The notes: generated by a model not told the origin, from the letters alone. Numbered from the stretch's first letter, positions 50,201 to 62,002 are shown. The stretch: 64,000 nt of DNA from Lumnitzera littorea (GCA_024138015.1 JAMXBB010000010.1:9919254-9983253), one strand, 5' to 3'. Numbers and translations are program-made.

Positions 50201-53200
50201 TGCTTGCTGACCTTGTCGTCCTGGCTCAATTACCTCCGCATCCAGCTTCTCATGTCGCTTGTCCATCATTTGTTAAATATGTGATTTGTCCAGGCCACTG
50301 TGCTCTTCAGTGTTACCATCGCTTAAAAAATGCCTACTCAGATATTCTAGAATTGTTTGCTGCATTATCATTAGGTGAATCCAATGACGCTGTCTGGTAC
50401 CCAGACTTTGGTGCCATGCACCACATGATGCCCGATAGAAGTATACTCTCAAACTTGACTCTATACATTAGGTCTGATCAAGTGACTATAGGTAATGGTG
50501 CATCCATGAAAATTGCTCACACTGGAGACCTCACTTGCAATGTCAATGGCTCCCAATTGCACCTAAAAAATGTCTTGCATGTCCTCTCCCTCACACATAA
50601 TATCTTGTCAGTCATTAAACTTTGTCATGATAACAATTGTACTGTCAAATTTGATCACTCTTCATTCTCTGTTCAGGACTTGAGCACGGATCAGCTACTC
50701 ATACATCAGAACACTAGACGTTCACTCTACCCCATTCGCCTATTCCTCACTCTCTTATTGCTACTGCTGTCTCCAGTGAAGTTTGGCACTCATCGCTCTA
50801 TTACCCTCACCATTAAGTCCTCAATCACCTCGTTCGTCATCAGAGTCTTCCCATAAAGTCCACTTCTCAGTGGCCTAGTCCTTGTTAGTCTTGCAACATT
50901 GGAAAATCCACCCGTCTACTGTTTCTACGATTTCCTCATCGCACATGGAAGCCTCTCCAAATTATTCATTCTAATGCATGGTAATTGCCAATTAGATCGA
51001 ATTTAGGCTTTTGATATTATGTCATTTTCGTTGATGATTTTACTCGGTACTTGTGGATATTTCTTATGAATAATAAATCAGAAGTTCTTATTCATTTCAA
51101 ACGGTTCAAGTCTCTTGTTGAGAATTATTTTTCTACATGCATTGCAATTTTTCACAATATTGGTGGTGGTGAATATATTAGTGTTGCTTTTACTACATTT
51201 CTTAAAGAAAGTAGCGTCCAACTTCAAATGTCTTGACCTTATGCGCCACGACAATATGATGTTGTTGAATGTAAACACTGTCATATTAGTGACCTTGCCC
51301 GAACCATTTGCCTTTATGCTCACGTGCTACCCAACTTTTGGGTTGACGTTGTTCTTACTACCATTTACACAATAAATAGACTACCTTTAGTTACCCTTGA
51401 TCACAAGCCCCATTTGAACTTCTCCATAACATGCCTCAAGTACATTTATTGCTGATCTTTTGGGCATCTTTGCTATCTAAACAGTATACCCTAGCTTTAA
51501 ACAAACTTTCCCCAAGATCTACTTCTTGCATCTTCCTTGGGTACTCTACTAACCACAAAGGATATCGTTGTCTTGATCCCTTCTTGGGATATGTCCATAT
51601 CAGCCACCATGTGGTCTTCCATGAAATCATTTTCCCATAAACTAACCTTACAGCATCACCTACTGAGACCATGCCAACAGACTTGGTTACATCATCTCCT
51701 TCATTCAACTTCACAATTGCTTCATCTAATAACATCACCAATTCCCTTCAATTGACCTCACCCTTACAATCCACACAACTTGAGCCCCATCCTATTACTT
51801 CTGCTACACTCTCACCCTTACCTGTACTCACGACCACTACCTCCTCTACCAAAACACCTTTCTCCCTTGCTCAACCTCCTAATAAACCCTCCATCACCAA
51901 GGTCTATCATTGATCACGCCCCAAAATCTCCTTGCATTCCTCCCTAACTCCCTCTTCGCTACAACCTACCATACCCTAATCCTCTCATCACATGTTAACA
52001 TGATCCAAATCTAACATTAGCAAACCTAAACAAATACTCAATCTCAACATACAACCTTCCATTCTGAACCAAAATACTACACTAAAGCTCCCCATCACCC
52101 TGCTTAGTCTATTGCAAAAAAAGAAGAGTTTGATTCACTTCTCAAAAATGAAACTTGGATACTGGTATCCCCGTTGTCAAAACAAAATGTTGTAGGAAGC
52201 ACATGGAAATTTCATATCAAATATATTGTTGATGGTATAGTTGAATAGTATAAAACCTATCTTGTTGCTGAGGGATTTTCCCAACAAAAAGGTCTTGACT
52301 ACACAAAAACATTCATCCCTATTGTCAAAATGACCATTGTATGCTTTATCCTCTCTCATGCCATCTCCTCTCGTTGGGTCATTCGTCAAATTGAGGTAAA
52401 AAATGCCTTCCTTCATGGTGAACTTAGTGAAACCGTCTACATGGAACAACCTCAAAAGTTTATCCATCCCTTCCATCCCAAACACGTTTGTAAACTTCAA
52501 AAATCTCTCTATAGCCTTAAGCAAGCACCTCATGCTTAGTTTTCTTGGTTCAACACTTTCCTTATACGGATTGGTTTTCGTTAAAGTAAAGTCGATACTT
52601 CCATGTTTGTTTATTCTTGAAGCACTAATACACTTATCCTCATCCTTTATGTTGATGACATTATCTTTACTGGAAACAACCCTTACTTACTCTCTCACTT
52701 CATCTCAACTCTATCCCAAGAGTTTGCTATGAAAGATCTTGGTGACCTACACTTCTTCCTTGGTGTTAGAGTCACTCGCACTCCTTAAGGTATTCATTTG
52801 TGTCAATCCTAATCTACTCTTGATTTTCTCAAGCATCATAACATGCATCTATCTAAACCAATGAAAACACTTTTGTCTTTTTGGAGTCACCTTTTAGCTC
52901 ATGGTTTCTCTCCCTTGCAAAATTCCTCTACCTATCATGAAATTGTGCACTATAATAACTTACAATCACTCGATTGAACATCAATTTTGTAGTTAGTCAA
53001 TTGAGTTAATATATGTATCAGCCAAATACTAATCATATGTAAGCAATCAAATAGGTTCTTAGATACCTTCGTGGTATTGTGAATGTTGGGTTGCCTATTA
53101 TTCGGATATCCAACCTCTCTTTAACTACTTTTGTTGATGTTAACTGGATTGGTTGTCCTGAAACTCGTCAATTAACCAATAGGTATGCAATCTTTTTGGG

Positions 53201-56200
53201 TCGCAACCTCATCTCTTGGCGTTCCAAGAAACAACCTACCATTTTTGGTAGCTTTAGAGCTTTAACTTATGCAATTGCCGAGATTAGTTAGATATCTCAT
53301 TTAGCGCGAGAGGTAGGAGTCCCAATTCGGAGGCCTCTTATACTATGTTGTGATAATCTTGAGGCAACTTATCTCTCTCAAAATCTCATCCAATATGATC
53401 GCACTAAACTTGTAGATATAGATTATCACTTTGTACACAAAATGGTTGCCTTCGATTAAGTTCTCGTATGATACATATCCACCTATCATCAACGTGTTGA
53501 AATCTTCACCAAGAATCTCTCCACAATAGCTTTCTCTACCCACCGTAATAATCTTAGGCTGATTGTCGTACCATGAGATTAAAAGGGCATATTATTGTGC
53601 ATATACATGTATTATGGGTAGAATAGTATTTTTATCATGTACTAGGGTTACAAGGCTATCCCCTTGTATGAATACATGTATGTATTATACTCTCTACTGT
53701 GAAATACAATACCCTTTGTCAAATACTTGTACAGTTGGGACATTTTCTGTATAAACAATTTGAGATGCTTTAACTTTTGAGGAGGTTTTTTAAAGATATT
53801 TCTGTGATTAAACGCTTGTCATTATGCTGGCAGATGCTGTTGTTGAACAAGCCCAGTGGGACACATCAAAAACCAGGGAGAAGTTATGCCGTGACATTGA
53901 TTCACATATCCAGACAGTGCGCGACAATAAGTTATCTGACCTTACAAAGTCATACGAGGTACTGCCATTGACTGTATTTTCATTGCCTTGAGTATCTTCT
54001 TTTCCTTGGTTTATCTTTATTAAGCCAAATGCTAAAATCGTGATTCTTGTGCTGCATTTCAGGTAAGACTTGATAAGGCATTATCAGGACCCGTGGAAGC
54101 TCTTCTAGACGGAGCTAACAGCGAGACCTGGCCAGCTATAAGGAGACTTCTACAACGTGAAACTGAATCGGCTATCTCAGCGTTTTCTGGGGAACTTTCT
54201 GGGTTTGACATTGATGAACAAGTTAAAAATAGAATGCTCACTGGTTTAAAAGATTATGCACGAGCTTTGGTTGAAGCAAAAGCAAGGGAGGAAGCTGGAA
54301 GGGTCCTTATCCGGATGAAAGATAGGTAGCTTTATTGGTTCCAATTAACTATTTTTCTTACTTTTCTTTTACCATATCATAATTTTTAGTACTGGTGCAC
54401 ACAGGTTTTCAACTTTGTTCAGCCGCGATCCTGATTCAATGCCAAGAGTTTGGACTGGGACAGAAGATATTCGTGCAATTACAAAAACAGCTCGTTCAGC
54501 AGTATGAAATATTTCTCTTGTCTGAGCCTCATATTTGCTCTTTGCTGTGCGTTTAAATTTTCTGAGTCCTTGTTTACTCTTCTGTAGTCGCTGAAGCTGC
54601 TAGCGGTGATGGCTGCCATAAGATTGGACGATAAAACGGATAATATCGAGAGAACATTGTCAATTGCTCTAACAGAATCCGGAAATGCTGGGTCTGCTTC
54701 GGAAAGGAGCATTGCAGCAGCTGATCCACTGGCTTCAAGTACCTGGGATCAGGTCTTTTGCTGTTATAAGAGGATGAATGTTTATGATTCTTCATAAACC
54801 CTACTTTCTTGTGAAAGTATTTGATTATAATTTACTCTTTTAATACAGGTGCCATCCTCAATAACGTTGATCACACCAGTTCAGTGCAAGTCTTTGTGGA
54901 GACAGTTTAAGACTGAAACTGAATATAGTGTCACTCAGGCGCTCTCTGCTCAGGCATGATTTCTCTTATTATGTTGCATTTGTGCCAACAAGATAACAAT
55001 TCACTTAGGGTCATGTGAAGAAATGTAGGCCTATTTAATTTGTCATCGAAGCAGTTTATTTAGTAGATGGATGGACAATTATAATCAGTAGAAGCTACTT
55101 CATTTAGTTGAACAACATATCTTATAATGACAGAACACTACATAGGTGTAGGATGATCTATGAGTGAAATGGTGTTTATACCTATTGAAAAATTTAGTGT
55201 TCCCTTGAAGTTATTGTGAGTGAGAAAAATTGGCGATGCATATTTTATACAAACTCAAAATGATCATTAGGGAAAAAAACTGTCTTAGATGTATTTGATC
55301 GTCTGTGGAATATAGAAAAAAATGATCTGAGTGATATTTTGTTATCCTGATAAGCTCCTTTATGATCTAAGCAGAGGAAGTCGAGAGAGCCTCTCTCTAT
55401 TAGACCATGTTCATCACCGTGTCTTGTCTTGTTCTCCAAGGGCAAGTTAGTGTAGAGGGTTGCTTGCTGGAGGCACTTTACTCTGACAAGCAATGGATTT
55501 ATTTTATTTTTTATGTTTTGGTTAATTAAATGCATTTACTGGGACTCATAAAAACTTGAAAAAAAGGTTAAGAAACTTTTGTAAAGGAATTCGAGGATAA
55601 AATGGTGAATTTTTTGAGGAAGAGAGGTTTTTTTGAGATGTTGATGTGTTACTTAGGAATATGAAATGAGTTCCTATGAGATGCACATGGTCTTATTACT
55701 TGCACTATGACAATAACATTGTGTTCGCTTGAGAGGAATGATAATTCCATTCCCCCCCCCTTATTTCTTATTTGTGTCTCATTATAATGTTCACTTTACT
55801 GAATTATAATTACTGCCGAATCGCAATTATGGGTAAACAAGGAATTGGAATTCCTTCCTTAAAACTCTAAATCAGGATTCTGCAACAAAATTACTACTAT
55901 TACCCCCTCCATAAAACAAAATTATTGCCATCACTTATACCGATCATCACTATTTGCCTCCATCATCACTCACCACCATCAACCACCCACAATGGTCACC
56001 ATCACCACTGACCACCGTTCACCACCACCACTACACCACTCAATCGCCTTTGTACACGACCACTGCACCTACCCTTCATTGTTGACCAGTGCACTACCTA
56101 TCCTCACCGTCAACTATTGAGCTTCAACATGTCTCTAATGAGTGCCCATACAAACAACTATGGCGAGTGTCTCTGGTGTGCATTTTTTAGACTGGGTGTT

Positions 56201-58367
56201 CAGATCTGGTTTAAGGGCACTCAGATCTGGTGTTAGATAGTAGTTACTGATGGTTCTTGAATTCTATGTGAGGCATTCAGATCTGGTTGTTAGTGTTTAT
56301 GGGTAAGTGTGTGACGATAGTGGTTAGTTGACAGAAAGAGTGTGAGGTTGATAGAAAGAAAGTGAGGTGAATGGATCTCTTGTCGGGTGGTGTTGTCTAT
56401 GGCCACTGCATCTTGAGTTTTGTCAGATCTGGGTTTGTCTTTTTTTTTTTTTCTTCTTTTGTTTTGAAGCTTTATAAGAAGAAATAAAGATAGAGAGAGA
56501 GATGAAATAGAAGAGGAGGGTATTATTGTGTTTTTAACTTTATTGCAAGCTTTTTCCAAATATATTATTTTTTACGAGTAAACAATGTAACAACTATTAT
56601 GGGTTTACTCAATTCATAATGAATGGCTATTCTATTATGGGTTTATTCCACTCAATGAAGTGAATGGGCTGTAATAGTGCAACATTCTTTCCTAGCTTTT
56701 TTGTTCTATTCCTAATAAATGTTGTCACAATTTTCACCTCTATTTTGGATGATTTTGTGTCATTTTAGGACAAAACTATTGACTGTTATAAGGGGTGATG
56801 CTGAATTTCAAGTGAGCTTTTTATCTACTTGGGCTTTTGATTATATAGCATATGGCATGGCAGAAGTTTTAAATTCTGAACTGTTTCAGCTCTTCTTCTT
56901 TAATCATATACGAACACATAAACATATTTTCTTTTTGCCATTATATATTTGATGAGATTAACTGCAAAGAAAATCATAATGCTTTTTCCATTTGCAAGAT
57001 TATGCATGTAGAACTATTGAACATCAGGGGCATCAAGAAAGTCTAGTTTTAGATGCTACAGACTGATGTAAATGTTATTGTTATATGTACGTGCTTTATC
57101 CTTTTTTTTTTCCGTTAATAGAAAAGGGGGCAAGATGCAGAATTTTGGCTTAATAGTAGTATATGTCATTTACGTTTTATTTCTTTATTGTCATCATTGT
57201 TGTATTGCATCAAACTTGGTATAATTAGTTAACATATTTCTAATGAATCTCCAGGAGGCTAACAGGCGTGGTAACAACTGGCTGCCACCTCCATGGGCAA
57301 TTGTTGCCCTAATAATTCTAGGATTCAATGAATTTATGACACTCTTAAGGTATAATTTTTTTGTGCTAATCTTTATTTCTGTGACAACTTCTGCATATTG
57401 CTGGTTTCGTGCATCTATATACTCGTGTAAATGTAACTCCATCATTGCAGGAATCCTTTGTACGTGGGCATCCTATTTGTTGGTTATCTATTCCTCAAAT
57501 CATTATGGGTACAATTAGATATAGCCGGTGAATTTCGCAATGGCATGGTAAGTCCTATATTTTAATACAGTTCGGTGAATGATCTTTTGCCTTTTGCTGC
57601 CTGTTGACAAGAGAATAGTATCAAATATCTTGATCTTCCATTGCTTCTAGTTTGCATGCCATCAGGTAACTGAATACAAAATGAGATGTAGGATGTATTT
57701 TTTCCACATGCTAAATGTGGTATTTGGAATGCTTATTGATAAGAAATACCAAGGAGAGATAAAAAGAAAAAAATGATAATACATTCAGATTAATTGGGGA
57801 TCATCATTAAATCATATAAAATTTGAAGGCAGTTTGGATACTGTTTAGATAATCCTCCAAAATGAGTTATACTCTCATTTGTTCTCATTCCTCTTAATAT
57901 TCTATGGATTAAAAAGATGAGCATTTCAAATGCTGCATTTAGCATTTGGAGCCAAGTATAGCCTTGATTCCTATGCATTCACGAAGAATATCCGACTGAA
58001 TTTAGTAGTTTGAAACTTAAAAAGAATATGCGTGATTCTATCCACTGAAAAGCTCACGAACCACCCTTTTATTCCTCATGTCAGGGAAATGCCTCTATGA
58101 GCCTAACATCTCCTATATTTTTTACAGGTACCAGGACTTATATCTCTGTCTACCAAGTTTGTTCCAACGATCATGAACCTTTTGAGGAAGCTAGCAGAGG
58201 AAGGGCAACAACCGGGGGGAAATAATCCTCATATAAATCGTGCACATGCAAGAAATGATGTCAACCGCGAAAATGGTCCGTCTTCTTCTTTTCCGTCCTC
58301 CTCCTCCTCATCTGGGGTGACGCATGCAGACAGGGCGACATGTTCGAGTACCAAAAAAGAAGATTAA
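41280..58367 (+). CDS. RHD3: Protein ROOT HAIR DEFECTIVE 3 (Sey1/atlastin-type ER fusion GTPase), 23 coding exons
   Basis: A membrane-bound, dynamin-like GTPase that fuses ER tubules; in Arabidopsis it is needed for root hair and cell expansion. Coding exons: 41280-41283, 43029-43178, 43485-43551, 43638-43740, 44257-44327, 44413-44476, 44562-44627, 44762-44809, 44905-44967, 45040-45096, 45564-45722, 45796-45864, 45959-46050, 48216-48294, 48597-48762, 53834-53958, 54063-54325, 54405-54501, 54588-54752, 54849-54953, 57255-57349, 57451-57547, 58128-58367. They join in frame to 2445 bases, 814 residues (Arabidopsis RHD3 is about 802). P-loop GPQSSGKST 47-55, switch region TTKG 77-80, DLEGTD 97-102, RD 171-172. 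A helical middle domain follows. Two membrane segments lie at about 682-702 and 704-727, and an amphipathic tail helix starts at about 736, before a Ser-rich end. The start follows from exon 1 ATGG joining AT-AAG to give Met-Asp-Lys. Introns 3, 8 and 20 are GC-AG. It could be an RHD3-like paralog; the family is certain. Confidence 0.95.
41284..43028 (+). other. RHD3 intron 1 (1745 bp) after a four-base coding exon
   Basis: Donor G|GTACTT and acceptor CTTCTCAG|AT. Only ATGG of the coding sequence precedes it. No transposon or gene was recognised inside. Long first introns next to the start codon often carry expression-enhancing sequence in plants, but no specific motif is claimed. Confidence 0.8.
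43552..43637 (+). other. RHD3 intron 3 with GC-AG borders
   Basis: The reading frame needs exon 3 to end GAGGAAG, directly followed by GCATGT. The acceptor is TTCTCAG. No GT donor would keep the conserved GRSQTTKG sequence. Confidence 0.85.
43741..44256 (+). other. RHD3 intron 4 with a CTTT/CTTC tract
   Basis: Donor GAG|GTTTTC, acceptor TTTCAG. It contains a pyrimidine repeat (43803-43852), read on the other strand as a Lys/Arg-rich frame with no biological support. Confidence 0.8.
44810..44904 (+). other. RHD3 intron 8 with GC-AG borders
   Basis: Exon 8 ends CAGAAG and the intron begins GCAAGG, a good match to the GC-donor consensus AG|GCAAGT. The acceptor is GTTGCAG. The protein reads [14 protein letters not shown] across the joint, as in the family. 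Confidence 0.9.
46051..48215 (+). other. RHD3 intron 13 (2165 bp)
   Basis: Donor TCAGG|GTAATA, acceptor CTTCGTAG. It holds a probable SINE (47751-48010) and otherwise AT-rich sequence without recognised content. Confidence 0.8.
47751..48010 (+). mobile_element. Probable tRNA-derived SINE in RHD3 intron 13
   Basis: AGCTCAACTGG (47818-47828) fits an RNA polymerase III A box, and GAGTTCAACTACC (47877-47889) fits a B box at normal spacing. The words GCACCTTGTT (47751-47760) and GCACCTTGCT (47999-48008) flank the segment as a possible target-site duplication. About 50 bases lie between the left repeat and the A box, more than usual, so the true 5' end is uncertain. It could also be part of another repeat that happens to contain a tRNA-like segment. 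Confidence 0.5.
48911..53715 (+). mobile_element. Ty1/Copia retrotransposon inside RHD3 intron 15
   Basis: Short LTR-like ends align: 48911-49026 with 53588-53715, sharing GGGTAGAATAGTATTTTT and TTATACTCTCTACTG. The right copy has an extra AGGGTTACAAGGCTATCCCC segment or the left one has lost it. A purine run AAAAGGG precedes the right LTR. The coding order gag, protease, integrase, reverse transcriptase, RNase H marks Copia, same strand as RHD3. Short LTRs and the gag type suggest the Ale/Retrofit-like group, though I cannot confirm that. No tRNA primer site or clear target duplication is visible. Confidence 0.9.
49185..53580 (+). pseudogene. Copia gag-pol pseudogene
   Basis: Recognisable pieces in order: a Pro/Ser-rich N-terminus and a gag segment (about 49585-49870, with NPAYTT); protease with WYPDFGA at 50398-50415, where the catalytic D-S/T-G has become DFG; GAG-pre-integrase to about 50750 ([15 protein letters not shown]). 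Integrase follows at 51040-51640, with the TD-GGEY motif altered to NIGGGEY. Reverse transcriptase at about 52110-52760 keeps YVDD at 52648-52659. RNase H runs 53050-53560 ([10 protein letters not shown]). Many stops and frameshifts occur, so the element is dead. Confidence 0.9.
54954..57254 (+). other. RHD3 intron 20 (2301 bp) with GC-AG borders
   Basis: Exon 20 ends TCTGCTCAG and the intron starts GCATGA. The acceptor is CTCCAG before GAGGCTAAC. The conserved joint is [14 protein letters not shown]. No alternative GT donor is available nearby. Confidence 0.85.
55740..56640. repeat. Repeat-like insert in RHD3 intron 20
   Basis: The block contains a C9 run (55755-55763), a CACC-rich part (55920-56090) and then a G-rich part with CAGATCTGG at 56201, 56222, 56278 and 56424. 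ATTATGGGTAAAC near 55826 and ATTATGGGTTTAC near 56595 sit near its edges, in direct orientation. Its composition differs sharply from the rest of the intron, which suggests an inserted element. The class is unknown and the ends are approximate. Confidence 0.35.
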
Positions 58368-59748
58368 ATAATTGGATTAAGAGCATGAAGAAGCAGTAGT
58401 TATGTCAAGAAACAGCTGATCAATCATCTATCTAGCATTCAATATATGCTGGTAAATTTTTGTACATTCTCAAGAGAGCTTGTGACAGTGCCGGGCAATT
58501 GAGGTATGTTTTCGAGGGAATTCAAAGGTGCAACTTTCCAGGATCCATGCCTTTCCGAGACGAATTATCCTAAGATTGATCTATGTTTGTCCCTTTCCTA
58601 TACTAATAGTTACTACCAAACTATAAAAGAACAAAGGACAATTTGAGTAAATATTTTGTGAGGTTGGATACTTTTTGGGACTAATTCTTTCTTCTTATGC
58701 TAAGAAGAATATAGAGAACTTACTCAATGAAGCTATATTTGTAATTTATAAAGGGATGCCAATCAGTCATTTTTCAATTAATAATTTTATTTTTCCATAT
58801 TTGTCTTTTCCACCAAGCCTATCGATCCTTTTTTAAGAATCTTTACATATATATGTATCGTATGTGAATATTTGTAATTTTGTGCTATGGAGCATGGTTA
58901 TAGATTTCGGTATGTATATTAAATGTCTCAAAATTAAAGTTTTAGTTCTAAACTTTCGGTACCCATAGTCATAAGATATGATACAAGAATGACCTTCTAC
59001 CTACTTTGGGATCTATCTGGAATCATGCTCTATATATTATAGGTTCTAAGTTGTAAAAGATCTCCTATTTTTTTAATATATGTAAAATAATGGTACCTAA
59101 ACAGTAGAATTTACATAATAAATATTATGTGAAATATATAACGAAATTTCAATTAAATTGATCTAACTTATGACACATCATGTTACGCTAACACTCGGTC
59201 GAATAATCAAATACATCTCAAGTATATAATAGAGCTTGTTTACCAAAGGACATATTGACAAACAAGACTTTCTACCACATATAAGAAATCGGGAAATATT
59301 TATTGTGAATATATATATATATGTAAAACTGTTGAATTAATGGAAACTTGAAGTACTTATAGATTCCCGATAGACATAATCATATAGGCACATTATCTTT
59401 AATGATATCCCTTGCACCAATGAATATGAATCTCTTAATAAATTCATGAAAGCTGATGTACATTTTATTCTTTCCTACTGACAAAACTTATACATATAGT
59501 AATTTCAGACTTTTATCAAACGATAGTTAAATTTCCCTCAATATATTTACCGATTGATGAAGGTAAAAACTTTATTCTTTAGGCTTTTTATGAAGTATCA
59601 TGGATACTCAGAATCATTTCTCAAAAAAAAAAAAAAAAGATAAAATCACGTACTATTGATCAATGAAATGTGTCATAAGTATGTTTGTCAAAAAATTCAT
59701 TTTGTATATCAAAACCGTATTATAATTGCAATATTAAGTATGTTTGTC
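58368..59748. other. RHD3 3' untranslated and downstream intergenic sequence
   Basis: The first few hundred bases after the stop are the presumed 3' UTR. AT-rich polyadenylation-like sequence occurs around 58775-58800, but no single signal can be fixed. From about 58900 on I see only AT-rich intergenic sequence with a poly(A) run at 59623-59638. Confidence 0.5.
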
Positions 59749-60044
59749 TTGTTTGGGAAAGGAAAGATGAGGGGAGGAATTGGAATAGAAAAAAATACAT
59801 TTTCGTTGTTTCGGAGGAAGAAAGGAAAGGGAAGGGATGGGATGGATTTTCAAGGGAATTAATTTCCTTGGGCCCACTAAAAGTATTTTTTCTCAAAATT
59901 GGAAGGAAATATCTTGAATTTATTTTATTACCCTTATAATTAAAGCATAATTCAAATTTAAAGGGGCTTTTTTGATATTTTAGTAAAATAAATAATTTTA
60001 TTGCTAACTTTCTCTCTACTTTTACTCATTCCCTAACCAAAAAA
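59749..60044. mobile_element. MITE-like element
   Basis: The left edge TTGTTTGGGAAAGGAAAG (59749) and the inverse of the right edge (TTTTTTGGTTAGGGAATGAG, ending 60044) form an imperfect inverted repeat about 296 bp apart. The interior is purine-rich at left and pyrimidine-rich at right. TTTGG-type ends are common in plant Harbinger and hAT MITEs. No target duplication was found. Confidence 0.35.
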
Positions 60045-60131
60045 GAGAATTTATTTTTTTTTTCCCTCTCTGATTCTTTCCTCCCCCTTTAATTCATTTT
60101 TATTTCTTTCCTTCTTCCCCAAAAAATAGTG

Positions 60132-61160
60132 TAAGATTATTAAGATGAGTTCAACCTTTTTATTTCTACTTCCATGTACATCCCTGATAGTCCATAACAT
60201 GGACTAAAGAAGTAAAGGAGAGCGTTAACATTCTACACCCTTACATATGTTTATGAGATGATAAGGATATAAAGTGAACTGCAGCGTTACATTAGGTTTA
60301 GAGCATGAGGTTATATCTTCATCAATCATCTATGATTTCTACATTAGATTTTGTCAACAAGTGTCCTCTGGTACTTGATGAAGACATAAAAACAAACATA
60401 TTTCATTGTTTTCAATATCGATGACGTTTTTTTTTTTTTTTAAAAAAAAAAAGCTTAGAAAGATGTAAAAAAAAAAAAATTATTTCACATCTTCATATGT
60501 GCTCTTCAACAACATTCAATTTTTTATTTTTAGTTCTTGATAATTTTCTAGTCAAATATCTAATTTAAGGTAGAGAAAGTAGGAATCTTTACATTATATT
60601 CTACCTTTTACGTTCAAATTTCGAAAATTTGCAAACTGAACCTATTTTATAATTCTTCGAGCCAATCTGAAAGTTTTAAGGTACCCAGCCGAATCTCTAG
60701 ATTTTCCTTCAGCTTTTCTTTATAAGTGAATGTTTTGTCTAAGTAATTCTAATACTAGATTTATTAAGGTGAGTTCCACCCCCTTAATTTCATAATTATG
60801 CGTTCGTCCTTTTGTATATTAAGGTCACATTTCTAGTGTCGACAATTCCCTTTTGTATGCTTACTAGACAAATAAAATATGCAGTGAGTTGCAGCGTTAT
60901 ATTAGGTTTAAAGTGTGATGTTAAATTTTGATTAATTACTACCTTATATACGTACTTCTCATTAGATTTTGTCAAAATGGAGCCCCATGTTACTTGCTAA
61001 AGGCGTGAAAAACAGCATGTTTTACTATTCTTAAAAAGATTTGCATGGAAAGCTTTAAAGTTTTTGGTTCCACATCTTCACAAGTGCTCTTAGATAGTAT
61101 TGATGTTTTCCTTTATTTATTTTATTTTAGTTTTTGATAATTTTTAATGAAATACCCAGT
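60132..61160. repeat. Direct duplication, two diverged copies of about 400 bp
   Basis: Copy 1 (about 60132-60560) and copy 2 (about 60757-61160) share in the same order ATTAAGRTGAGTTC, GCAGCGTTAYATTAGGTTTA, ATTAGATTTTGTCAA, CACATCTTCA-AGTGCTCTT and TTTTTGATAATTTT. Neither has an open frame or known domain. They may be a tandem genomic duplication or the LTRs of a small element with about 200 bp between. Confidence 0.7.
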
Positions 61161-61985
61161 TTCATACCCATGTTTGAGGATGAGTGTACAAGGTGGAAAC
61201 TTTATATTAGTTACAAATCCCAAAAACTTAGAATTAGTTAGAATCTATCATGTGATAGTGTGATCCTTAGAATTAGCATGAATATATATTTTATAAGATC
61301 TATAAGATCCAAGGTATCCCATTGAACCCATTTAGCCTTTTATTTATTATTAATCATTCATGTCCAATATCATAATTATATGTTATTATTGCTTTTAAAA
61401 ATAAATTATAACAAACATAAATTCATATTTCAATAAAAATAAAAATAAAAATATATGATAACAAAGTTGGCCTAAATTATGGGTTATATATTAGGCAAGC
61501 ATGATTAAATTTCCATTATATTTGTCAACTTCAAATATATTTGATAGTAATATTATATAGGTGGATTTCATTATATCTTGTATATATTATTAAGAAGTAC
61601 AAGCTATCTCTATATGGAACAAGTACCGAAATAAGTATAGGACTATACTATATGCTTTATACCCTAACGGCCTAACATATAAATATTAACATTACCTATT
61701 CTAAATCATTTCCAACAGATTTTGATACTCACTCTAACTTTGCCAAAAGAACGAGCCAAACCAGCAAAGAGTCAAAACTTGAACTTTTTTATTTTTCCCC
61801 CTTAAGTTAAATATTATCAATATCCGCTTAATTGCATATAAATGAATGAAATACATAACCTAACATAAGAAAATGAAAATAAATAAATAAATAAGTGGCT
61901 CGAAACCTTTTAGGCCATGGGACAGTACAATTCTCGTGGATTTGAGGCAATCAGAACCCCACAACCACCTCTCCAAGTTGTAAAA
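61161..61985. other. AT-rich intergenic sequence, no gene seen
   Basis: No domain or repeat structure recognised. The end (61900-61985) becomes GC-richer and may be the promoter of the small unit that follows. Confidence 0.5.
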
Positions 61986-61990
61986 TCGAG

Positions 61991-62002
61991 CATATAAATA
62001 TA
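61991..62002 (+). promoter_or_regulatory. Candidate TATA box of the small spliced unit
   Basis: CATATAAATATA lies 42-53 bp before the ATG at 62044, a normal distance for a plant core promoter with a short leader, and follows a comparatively GC-rich 90 bp. Confidence 0.45.

Larger units (their letters stand above)
48763..53833 (+). other. RHD3 intron 15 (5071 bp), expanded by a Copia element
   Basis: Donor GTGCAG|GTGCAG and acceptor GCTGGCAG|AT join the conserved [13 protein letters not shown] sequence. Nearly all of the intron length is the retrotransposon 48911-53715. Without it the intron would be about 270 bp. Confidence 0.9.
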
